A DNA stretch of 6,618 nt from an uncultured Spirochaetaceae bacterium. Its GTDB lineage: Bacteria > Spirochaetota > Spirochaetia > Treponematales > Treponemataceae. The position numbers and the translations under genes are program-made. The notes beneath the pieces were generated by a model. That model ran no database searches, was not told the origin of the DNA, and saw only the letters and a list, made by a program, of their open reading frames with translations. Position 1 is the stretch's first letter, and the number at the start of each line of letters is the position of its first letter. Positions 1-4,994 of this stretch are shown piece after piece. The stretch is from assembly GCA_902796985.1 (NCBI GenBank), contig CADBRC010000279.1, positions 1 to 6,618 on the forward strand. The letters are read 5' to 3'.

Positions 1-1364
1 CCTGCCGGGCTGCTTCCGGAGGGGGCGTTGTCTGCTTTCTCTCCGCCGGCCGCAAGGATTGTCCGCCGCTGCTCCTCGCTCATTCCGCCCCCGTTGTCGC
101 TGATGGACACGGTCGTTTCAAAGACCGTCTGCTCTACCTTCAGGATGACGTGTCCCTTGCCTTCCTTCAGGCCGTACTTTATGCAGTTCTCCACGAGGGG
201 CTGCAGGATCATCCGGGGCAGGGTCACGCCGCAGTCCACATCTTCCGGCACCTCTTTGATGAAGTCCAGCCTGTCCCCGAAGCGCACTTTCATTATGTAG
301 ATGAAGTTGTCTACGAGTGCAAGTTCTTCCTCCAGGCTCGCCGCCGCTCCCTTTTGCTGTATGTTGTAGCGGAAGAAGTCTGCCACCTGCTCGATGAAAT
401 AGCAGGTCTTGTCCGCCCCCTCCATCATCGCGAGCTGGGCCCCGGTGTTCAGCGTGTTGAACAGGAAGTGGGGATTTATCTGATTCTGCAGGGCGCGGAG
501 CTGGGCGGAGGAATACAGTTCCCGCATCTCCAGCTCCTTCTCCTTCATCTCGTTCTCCTGGGCGACCTTCTCCCAGATTTTGTCGATGTATGCCTGTATG
601 CTGACAATCATGCGGTCGAAGGCACGGCAGATGTTGCCCACCTCGTCCTCGGCCTGATTGTTGAACAGCGGCACTTCGAAGTCCATGATTGCTATCCGCA
701 TGGCGACGTCGGAGATGTTTGACAGGGGCCGCATCATTATCGTCAGCGACAGGTAGAGAATCGTGCAGGTCAGCACCGAGAAGAGGATGATGACAGCCGT
801 GCTGACCCGGAAGAATTTGTCGAAGCTTTCCTGATTTGCGGCGTACAGGGACGTGTTCCTCGCCATCAGCAGGGAGTTCAGCTTCTCTATCTCCTTCTGC
901 ATCAGGCTGTAGCATTCCAGGCTCAGGACGTAGTTCTCACGGGCTATGTAGGAATTCTTGGCGCGCTGGAAGGTGACCGCCTTGCGGCTGTATGAGAAGA
1001 AAGACTTGGACAGCTTGTAGACCTTGTGCTCGCAGAGCTTGACCTTGTCGGTGGAGGGGGGGATGTCGAATTCCCTGAGCGCGGACTCCGCGAGGCTCTG
1101 GTGCTGGTAGTAGCTGTCTATGCTCTCGAATGTCCTGTATGCCATGTAGTTTTCCAGCGCGACCTCAGTGGACAGGAGCTCCGCCGAAATCTCGCTGAGC
1201 CGCTCGTTGGTCTCGTAGGACCGGCCCATCCTGATCAGAAAGTCCCTGTTCTGGCTCGTCGTTATGAAGAAAGAGCTTCCGATTATGACCATTGCAAGGA
1301 TGACTGCGAAGAGGATTTTTGCCCGGAGGCTCTTGCGGAACGAGACGGACCACCTTCCGCTCAC
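1..1364 (-). CDS. Sensor histidine kinase, LytS/YesM family (3' end beyond window)
   Basis: Membrane sensor kinase expected to autophosphorylate on His and pass phosphate to a response regulator. 454 residues are visible; the C-terminal end of the ATPase domain lies outside. Order seen: transmembrane helix about 17-35; an extracytoplasmic region of about 150 residues, helix-prone, with no domain I recognise; second helix about 187-208; HAMP linker about 209-262; charged coiled coil 263-290; His-kinase motif QNQINPHFLFNTLN with phospho-acceptor His299; N-box LVENCIKYG (Asn393); G1 box DNGGGM (423-428). The N-box has Cys and Tyr where Ala and His are usual. The start is GTG: its last two bases overlap the upstream sensor's TGA (GTGA), and AAGGGAGG precedes it by 6 nt, so translation is probably coupled. 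Seen: the motifs and overlap. Known: this family usually works with an AraC-type (YesN) or LytTR regulator. Inferred: it is driven by the adjacent sugar sensor, and its regulator gene lies to the left. Confidence 0.93.
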   Translation of the reverse strand, partial: MSGRWSVSFRKSLRAKILFAVILAMVIIGSSFFITTSQNRDFLIRMGRSYETNERLSEISAELLSTEVALENYMAYRTFESIDSYYQHQSLAESALREFDIPPSTDKVKLCEHKVYKLSKSFFSYSRKAVTFQRAKNSYIARENYVLSLECYSLMQKEIEKLNSLLMARNTSLYAANQESFDKFFRVSTAVIILFSVLTCTILYLSLTIMMRPLSNISDVAMRIAIMDFEVPLFNNQAEDEVGNICRAFDRMIVSIQAYIDKIWEKVAQENEMKEKELEMRELYSSAQLRALQNQINPHFLFNTLNTGAQLAMMEGADKTCYFIEQVADFFRYNIQQKGAAASLEEELALVDNFIYIMKVRFGDRLDFIKEVPEDVDCGVTLPRMILQPLVENCIKYGLKEGKGHVILKVEQTVFETTVSISDNGGGMSEEQRRTILAAGGEKADNAPSGSSPA

Positions 1365-2356
1365 AGGCTGCCTCCCTTACGCACCTTCACGTCAGCGGCG
1401 ATGTAGTTGTTCGCGTGTCCGTAGTGGATGTACTCGAACAGCTCCCTGAGGGCGAGCGAGCCTATCTTCTGGGAGTCTATCGAAAGGAGCTCCGTTATGA
1501 CCCCGATTTCCAGATAGCGGTCCAGAACGCTCCCCTCTCCGAACCCGATTATTCCGATGTAGCCCGCCTTGCCCAGATCGTTTACCAGCTGGGCCGCCCG
1601 TATGCTGTCTTCGCTGGAAAGGCAGACCAGAAGGTCCGCATCCGAGTAGCGTATCTTGCGCGCGAGGATGCCCGAGGTGTCCGTAATCGCCGCGCTGGAT
1701 TCCAGGTCGGCGATGTATACGTCGATGTTTTCAAAGTAGGCGAGTCCGCTCTTGACGCTCGCCATCAGGTTGCTGTAGTTGGCGCTGTTGGACTTTACCG
1801 TATTTATGATGATGAGCCTGCCCCTGCCGTTCAGGTAGACTGCGCTCTCGCGGGAAATCATCCTGCCGAGCTCCGAGTAGTTCGTTCCGATGTGGGAGAC
1901 CTGGGGAATGGATTCGTCGTAGCGGGACACCGTTATGAGGGGTATCTCCCTGCCGCTGAATGATGCGGGGATGCTCAGGCTCCCTGTCCCTTCGCCGATG
2001 TACGCAATGACCCCGTCGGCATCGACGAAGGAGGCGAAGTCCAGGAGCTTCTGGAGCGACTGGCCTTCCGCGAGGGAGGAGGGCACGTCCAGCTCCACTA
2101 CGCAGTCGTAGGACCTGCTTTCCGTCTCCGCCCCCCTGTAGATTTCCTTGAGTGCGTCTTCGTCCGCCGCCTCGCCGAGTACAAGCACGTGGTACTTCCT
2201 GTCCCCTCCGGGAGCCTGGGTTTCGCCCTCTTTAGCGATCCGGGGAAGCTGGTAGAAGGCATACAGGCAGAGCAGCAGGACCGTCAGGACGGACAGGGCG
2301 AGGGCTGCGAGCTGGGGGGCTTTCTCTTTCGACGGTGCAAGCTTTCTTAGCTTCAT
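1361..2356 (-). CDS. Membrane-anchored periplasmic sugar-binding sensor protein (Peripla_BP_4/RbsB-like)
   Basis: 331-residue protein with a short basic N-terminus, one hydrophobic helix at about 15-36, then a type I periplasmic-binding fold from about 55 to 325. Fold markers: the YHVLVLGEA first strand, DADGVIAYIGEG, IPLITVSRYDES, VSHIGTNYSELGRMI, GRLIIIN, SDADLLVCLSSEDSIRAAQ and GIIGFGEG. This is the pattern of ribose/xylose-type binding proteins and LacI effector domains. There is no HTH. Cys30 lies inside the helix but lacks a lipobox (LLLC), so I read the helix as an uncleaved anchor. Known: XylFII of Clostridium beijerinckii is a sugar-binding partner of a LytS kinase and signals xylose to it. 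Inferred: this protein is such a partner for the kinase it overlaps; the ligand is unknown. The ATG at 2356 is the only plausible start, because TGA lies in frame two codons upstream and no other start codon precedes the helix. It could instead be a transport binding protein, but no matching permease or ATPase is adjacent. Confidence 0.85.
   Translation of the reverse strand: MKLRKLAPSKEKAPQLAALALSVLTVLLLCLYAFYQLPRIAKEGETQAPGGDRKYHVLVLGEAADEDALKEIYRGAETESRSYDCVVELDVPSSLAEGQSLQKLLDFASFVDADGVIAYIGEGTGSLSIPASFSGREIPLITVSRYDESIPQVSHIGTNYSELGRMISRESAVYLNGRGRLIIINTVKSNSANYSNLMASVKSGLAYFENIDVYIADLESSAAITDTSGILARKIRYSDADLLVCLSSEDSIRAAQLVNDLGKAGYIGIIGFGEGSVLDRYLEIGVITELLSIDSQKIGSLALRELFEYIHYGHANNYIAADVKVRKGGSL
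1371..1378 (-). promoter_or_regulatory. Ribosome binding site of the sensor kinase
   Basis: AAGGGAGG on the minus strand lies 6 nt before the GTG at 1364. It lies inside the last codons of the upstream sensor gene. It fixes the non-ATG start, which a search restricted to ATG would miss. Confidence 0.8.
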
Positions 2357-2363
2357 GCTTCAT

Positions 2364-2372
2364 AGTATAACA
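2364..2372 (-). promoter_or_regulatory. Extended -10 promoter of the sensor-kinase unit
   Basis: The minus strand reads TGTTATACT, a TGn-extended -10 with five of six bases matching TATAAT. At the proper distance the -35 region (2387-2392) reads AGTCCG, a poor match, as is typical of extended -10 promoters or ones needing an activator. The predicted start point is about 2357-2358, one or two bases from the ATG. There is no Shine-Dalgarno sequence between promoter and start codon. Confidence 0.6.
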
Positions 2373-2422
2373 CGTTTTGGGCCGCTCGGACTAGCGGGGG
2401 AGGGCGGCTGGAACCGTGGCGG

Positions 2423-2445
2423 CATGAAACTTTCATGAAACTGAA
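2423..2445. repeat. 15-bp palindrome and 11-bp tandem repeat, candidate regulator site
   Basis: CATGAAACTTTCATG (2423-2437) is a perfect palindrome around a central C. The same stretch also reads as a tandem repeat with an 11-bp period: ATGAAACT at 2424-2431 and again at 2435-2442. It lies about 64 bp upstream of the predicted rightward start site and about 78 bp upstream of the leftward one, so a bound activator could serve either promoter. The arms TGAAA/TTTCA recur in the operator at 2506-2519 but with a 4-bp rather than 1-bp centre. I infer a protein-binding site, perhaps for the response regulator of the adjacent kinase. The protein is not identifiable from the sequence. Confidence 0.45.
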
Positions 2446-2460
2446 AAAAAACAGGAAAAA
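2444..2460 (+). promoter_or_regulatory. Phased A-tracts upstream of the -35 (UP-element-like)
   Basis: Eight A's (2444-2451) and five A's (2456-2460) have centres 10.5 bp apart, one helical turn, and end 4 bp before TTGACA. Such A-tracts commonly bend DNA or contact the RNA polymerase alpha C-terminal domain. That this one does so is inference. Confidence 0.45.
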
Positions 2461-2464
2461 GCGA

Positions 2465-2492
2465 TTGACAGTGGGCTGGTTAGGTGTATAAT
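2465..2492 (+). promoter_or_regulatory. Consensus sigma-70 promoter of the repressor-transporter operon
   Basis: TTGACA (2465-2470), a 16-bp spacer and TATAAT (2487-2492) both match the housekeeping consensus exactly. The predicted start point is near 2499. A promoter this strong suggests that control is by repression, and the LacI-type operators on its start site fit that. CTGGTTA at 2476-2482 and TAACCAG at 2494-2500 form an inverted repeat flanking the -10. Confidence 0.9.
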
Positions 2493-2505
2493 GTAACCAG
2501 TTACG
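2492..2505 (+). promoter_or_regulatory. LacI-type operator O1 over the transcription start
   Basis: TGTAACCAGTTACG contains the near-palindrome GTAAC-CA-GTTAC with 5-bp arms. It resembles LacI-family operators such as TGTAACCGGTTACA, but with CA at the centre in place of CG. It overlaps the last base of the -10 and covers the predicted start site, so a bound repressor would block initiation. The likely binder is the LacI protein encoded just downstream. Confidence 0.7.
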
Positions 2506-2519
2506 TGAAAGCAGTTTCA
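2506..2519 (+). promoter_or_regulatory. LacI-type operator O2, directly abutting O1
   Basis: TGAAAGCAGTTTCA has perfect 5-bp arms and a GCAG centre. It follows O1 with no gap and matches it at 10 of 14 positions (shared pattern TGnAAnCAGTTnC). It also resembles the catabolite-responsive element pattern except at its centre. In RNA it could form only a weak 5-bp hairpin, so I favour a DNA operator. Two dimers might not fit side by side, so O1 and O2 could be alternative sites. Confidence 0.6.
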
Positions 2520-2524
2520 TAAAA

Positions 2525-2530
2525 AAGGAG
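2525..2530 (+). promoter_or_regulatory. Ribosome binding site of the LacI-family regulator
   Basis: AAGGAG lies 6 nt before the ATG at 2537. It follows the operators in a short leader of about 38 nt. Confidence 0.85.
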
Positions 2531-2536
2531 AACTTC

Positions 2537-3538
2537 ATGAAGAAGGCAAGCACCATCTACGATGTGGCAAAGCTGGCGGGGGTAAGCTCCGCTACAGTCT
2601 CGCGTGTGCTGAACGAGCCGGACAAAGTGGGCGCGGACAAGCGCCTCAAAGTCATGGAGGCGATAAAGGAACTGAATTTTGTACCCAAGGCCGATGCAGT
2701 GGCAAATGCCCGGAAGAGCTACCGGAAAATTGGCGTGATAGCTCCTTTCTTCACCCAGCCGTCTTTCATGGAACGCCTGCGGGGTGTCGCCGAAATGCTC
2801 GCGGAGCAGCATTACGAGCTTGTCATCTACTCCGTGGACTCCGTGGAAGACCTGAACAGCTACGTGAGCAACATCGTGAACACGGTTCGCGTGGACGGAC
2901 TGATATTTTTCTGCATGACGCTGGAGAAAGACCTGCTGGACATGCTGAGAGACGTGACTTTTCCCGTCTGCTTCGTGGAAGGGGATATAGAAGGCTTTGA
3001 CTGCGTGAACATACACAACCTGACCGGGGGGCAGAAAGCCGCCGAGTACCTCTATGCAAAAGGATGCAGGAACCCCGGTTTCATAGGAGAGAAGTCAGGA
3101 CTGTCGTATGCAGTCGGGGCCACGGAGGACCGCTTCAGGGGCTACAACTTCTACTTTGCCAATCAGGGGATAACGATTCCGGAAGAGCATGTCTGGATCG
3201 GTGAATTCTCGGAGCAGAAACTGGACAAGGGAATCAATGAGTTTCTTTCACAGAAGAATCTTCCCGACTGCGTGTTCTGCTCGAGTGACCTCATTGCCGC
3301 CCGCTTCTTGTACCTGGCGCATGAGAAGGGGCTGAAGATTCCCGGGGATATAAAAGTCCTCGGCTTTGACAACATAGACATCGCAGGCTACATCGGGCTG
3401 AGCACGGTGAGCCAGAATCTGGATTCATCCGGCAAAGTCGCCGCTGAACTGGTGCTTGCACGGATGAAAAATCCGGCGAGGCCTGCGATAAACCTGAACA
3501 TTCCGCTTGAGATTATAGAAAGGGAAACCACCAGGTAA
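2537..3538 (+). CDS. LacI-family transcriptional repressor, probable regulator of the alpha-glucoside operon
   Basis: 333 residues, full length for the family. The N-terminal helix-turn-helix spans about 6-25 (TIYDVAKLAGVSSATVSRVL) and is followed by NEPDKV and a helix ending LNFVP. The hinge is about 50-63. The sugar-binding domain starts at KIGVIAPFF and carries VDGLIFF, the VNIHNLTGGQKAAEYL loop, CSSDLIAARF and the ligand-site motif GFDNIDIAGY. The hinge reads ADAVANARKSYRKIG: the Leu that LacI and PurR push into the central CG step of their operators is missing, with Asn57 or Ala58 at about that place. It is first in the operon with aglE-F-G-type genes, and its own promoter carries two LacI-type operators, so autoregulation together with control of the transporter is likely. 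The inducer is probably a maltose-, trehalose- or sucrose-like sugar, or a derivative, judged from neighbours only. The symbol aglR would fit by position but is not proven. Confidence 0.92.
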   Translation: MKKASTIYDVAKLAGVSSATVSRVLNEPDKVGADKRLKVMEAIKELNFVPKADAVANARKSYRKIGVIAPFFTQPSFMERLRGVAEMLAEQHYELVIYSVDSVEDLNSYVSNIVNTVRVDGLIFFCMTLEKDLLDMLRDVTFPVCFVEGDIEGFDCVNIHNLTGGQKAAEYLYAKGCRNPGFIGEKSGLSYAVGATEDRFRGYNFYFANQGITIPEEHVWIGEFSEQKLDKGINEFLSQKNLPDCVFCSSDLIAARFLYLAHEKGLKIPGDIKVLGFDNIDIAGYIGLSTVSQNLDSSGKVAAELVLARMKNPARPAINLNIPLEIIERETTR

Positions 3539-3548
3539 AAACTGGTTT
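3539..3548 (-). promoter_or_regulatory. Candidate third LacI-type operator (O3) before the binding-protein gene
   Basis: The minus strand reads AAACCAGTTT, a CA-centred near-palindrome sharing the 8-bp core AACCAGTT with O1. It begins immediately after the regulator's stop codon and ends 42 bp before the next ATG. A weak -35-like TTGAGA (3547-3552) overlaps it, but I see no convincing -10. It could act as an auxiliary operator for looping with O1/O2, about 1.05 kb away, as a roadblock, or as control of a weak internal promoter. Confidence 0.45.
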
Positions 3549-3578
3549 GAGAATAAATAAAAACATCCGCAATTAAAC

Positions 3579-3584
3579 AGGAGG
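3579..3584 (+). promoter_or_regulatory. Ribosome binding site of the binding-protein gene
   Basis: AGGAGG, a perfect anti-16S match, lies 6 nt before the ATG at 3591. This is the strongest such site in the operon, as expected for an abundantly made solute-binding protein. Confidence 0.88.
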
Positions 3585-3590
3585 TTTCGG

Positions 3591-4907
3591 ATGAAGAAAA
3601 GTATGTTTACAAAGGCTGTATTGGTTTTGTCAGCGTCTGCGCTGGTCATGATGGTAACGGGCTGCGGAGGCAAGGGCGGCGAGTCATCGTCCGGGAGCTC
3701 CGGAAAGGCAAAGGCGGAGGATAAGACAATCCGCATCGAGGGTGCATTCCGCGGCGAGGAGGAGGCCCGCTTTCAGGAGATTGTGAAGATTTTCAACGAG
3801 AAGTCAGGCTACAACGTCGTCTACACGGGAAGCCCGGACTTTGAGGTTCAGATTCAGGTTGAGACGCAGGCCGGAACCCCGCCGGACATTGCAGCCCTGC
3901 CCCAGCCCGGTACAATGAAGCGCTTCGCGGATGCAGGATACCTCAAACCGCTTCCTTCAGATGTCGTCAGCGCGATAGATGCGAACTATGCCCCGGTATG
4001 GAAGGATCTTGGTTCGCACAAAGGCCAGGTGTACGGCATTTTCCACCGTGTCAACGCAAAGAGCTTCGTCTGGTACAACAAGAAGGAATGGGCAAAGCGC
4101 GGCTACACAATCCCCAAGACTTGGGACGAACTGAAGAAGCTCGAGGACAAGATGGTGTCCGACGGCATAGCTCCGTGGTCAATCGGCTTTGAGTCTGCGG
4201 CAGCGACCGGATGGGTCGGTACGGACTGGATGGAGGACATGATGCTCCGCACGGCCGGGCCCGACGTATACGACAAATGGGTCAACCACGAGATTGCGTT
4301 CAATGATCCTGCCGTCCTCAAGGCACTGAACTACTGCGGAGAGGTATTCCTCAACAAGAAGTATGTCCTCGGCGGCCCCAACAACATCATCGCCCAGAAC
4401 TACGGCGACAGCGTAAAGCCCCTGTTCACCAATCCGCCGACGGCGATGATGAACCGTCAGGGTAACTTCATCACCGGGTTCATGCAGGATGAGATTCAGG
4501 CGAACCTTGAGGAGAACGTCGGCGTGTTCGCGCTGCCGAGCGTCGATGCAAAGTGGGGAACGCCCGTTCTTGGCGGCGGAGACCAGTTCGTCGCATTCAC
4601 GGACAAAGCCGGCGTAAAGGAGTTCTTGACCTTCCTGACGACCTGGGAAGCATGCGCTCCCTGGGCACGGATTGGAGGCGCCCTGTTCCCGCACAAGACG
4701 CAGAACTTCGACGACTACGGCAACAGCCTGGAGCGTGAGATTGCGAAGATTCTGGTCAATGCAACGGTGTTCCGCTTCGATGCTTCGGACCTTATGCCCA
4801 CGGAAGTCGGCTCAGGTTCCTTCTGGACCGGTATGGTCAACTATGTAAGCGGCGCTGAGAACGCCGAGCAGTGCCTCAAGACGATTGAGGAGACCTGGCC
4901 GCGCTAA
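3591..4907 (+). CDS. aglE: Alpha-glucoside ABC transporter, substrate-binding lipoprotein (AglE-like)
   Basis: 438-residue extracytoplasmic solute-binding protein of the MalE/SBP_bac_1 class. The lipoprotein signal peptide has basic MKKSMFTK, a hydrophobic core, and lipobox VTGC with acylated Cys25. A Gly/Ser/Lys-rich linker (about 26-44) tethers the mature domain. Family motifs: TPPDIAALPQPG (96-107), FVWYNKKEWAKRGYTIPKTW (159-178), and the AglE-characteristic TGWVGTDWMEDMMLRTAGP (206-224) leading to WVNHEIAFNDP. Near the C-terminus FLTFLTTWEACAPWARIGG and FPHK also match what I recall of AglE proteins. Several Trp and Tyr residues would stack on sugar rings. Known: AglE of Sinorhizobium binds sucrose, maltose and trehalose and feeds the AglF/AglG permease. 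Inferred: the same substrate class here; the exact sugar cannot be read from the sequence. It lies 52 bp after the repressor gene and 87 bp before the first permease gene, with a hairpin in the latter gap. Confidence 0.9.
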   Translation: MKKSMFTKAVLVLSASALVMMVTGCGGKGGESSSGSSGKAKAEDKTIRIEGAFRGEEEARFQEIVKIFNEKSGYNVVYTGSPDFEVQIQVETQAGTPPDIAALPQPGTMKRFADAGYLKPLPSDVVSAIDANYAPVWKDLGSHKGQVYGIFHRVNAKSFVWYNKKEWAKRGYTIPKTWDELKKLEDKMVSDGIAPWSIGFESAAATGWVGTDWMEDMMLRTAGPDVYDKWVNHEIAFNDPAVLKALNYCGEVFLNKKYVLGGPNNIIAQNYGDSVKPLFTNPPTAMMNRQGNFITGFMQDEIQANLEENVGVFALPSVDAKWGTPVLGGGDQFVAFTDKAGVKEFLTFLTTWEACAPWARIGGALFPHKTQNFDDYGNSLEREIAKILVNATVFRFDASDLMPTEVGSGSFWTGMVNYVSGAENAEQCLKTIEETWPR

Positions 4908-4932
4908 TCCGGCCTTTACCGAAAAGAAACGG

Positions 4933-4964
4933 CTGCCATGAGGCCCTTGCGGGTCTTGTGGCAG
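4933..4964 (+). other. Intercistronic RNA stem-loop between binding protein and permease genes
   Basis: CTGCCATGAGGCCC, loop TTGC, then GGGTCTTGTGGCAG form an uninterrupted 14-bp stem with a 4-nt loop. Eleven pairs are Watson-Crick and three are G-U. The G-U pairs would become A-C mismatches in the opposite transcript, so the fold belongs to the rightward mRNA. No T-run follows, so it is not a classical intrinsic terminator. Structures here in transporter operons commonly block 3' exonucleases and stabilise the binding-protein message. It also buries the in-frame ATG at 4938. Confidence 0.75.
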
Positions 4965-4985
4965 ATAGCTGAATCAAAACGAACT

Positions 4986-4991
4986 GGAGGG
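4986..4991 (+). promoter_or_regulatory. Ribosome binding site that sets the start of the first permease
   Basis: GGAGGG lies just before the ATG at 4995, about 4 nt away counted from GGAGG. The in-frame upstream ATG at 4938 has no such site and lies inside the stem-loop, so 4995 is preferred. Confidence 0.82.
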
Positions 4992-4994
4992 TGT

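Noticed and set aside
118..915. A 265-codon open frame on the minus strand
   Set aside because: It is the wrong frame of the histidine kinase. Its product is low-complexity and rich in Arg, Gly and Pro, while the overlapping frame carries all the kinase motifs without a stop.
1319..1963. A 214-codon plus-strand frame opposite the sensor gene
   Set aside because: It is antisense to the binding-fold motifs and the start of the kinase and shows no recognisable domain.
2382..2397. CCGCT/AGCGG inverted repeat near the -35 of the leftward promoter
   Set aside because: Five-bp arms in GC-rich sequence are expected by chance, and the element resembles none of the other sites here.
2501..3016. A 171-codon open frame antisense to the LacI-family gene
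   Set aside because: It lies opposite a clear helix-turn-helix and sugar-binding domain, has His/Val-rich composition typical of a shadow frame, and has no ribosome site.
3530..3546. ACCAG/CTGGT hairpin at the end of the regulator gene as a terminator
   Set aside because: The stem is only 5 bp, AT-rich sequence but no T-run follows, and the next gene has a strong ribosome site 33 bp on. The stretch is better explained as an operator.
4938..4994. Upstream ATG that would extend the first permease by 19 residues
   Set aside because: There is no Shine-Dalgarno sequence before it, it is inside a stable stem-loop, and the ATG at 4995 has GGAGGG at a suitable distance.
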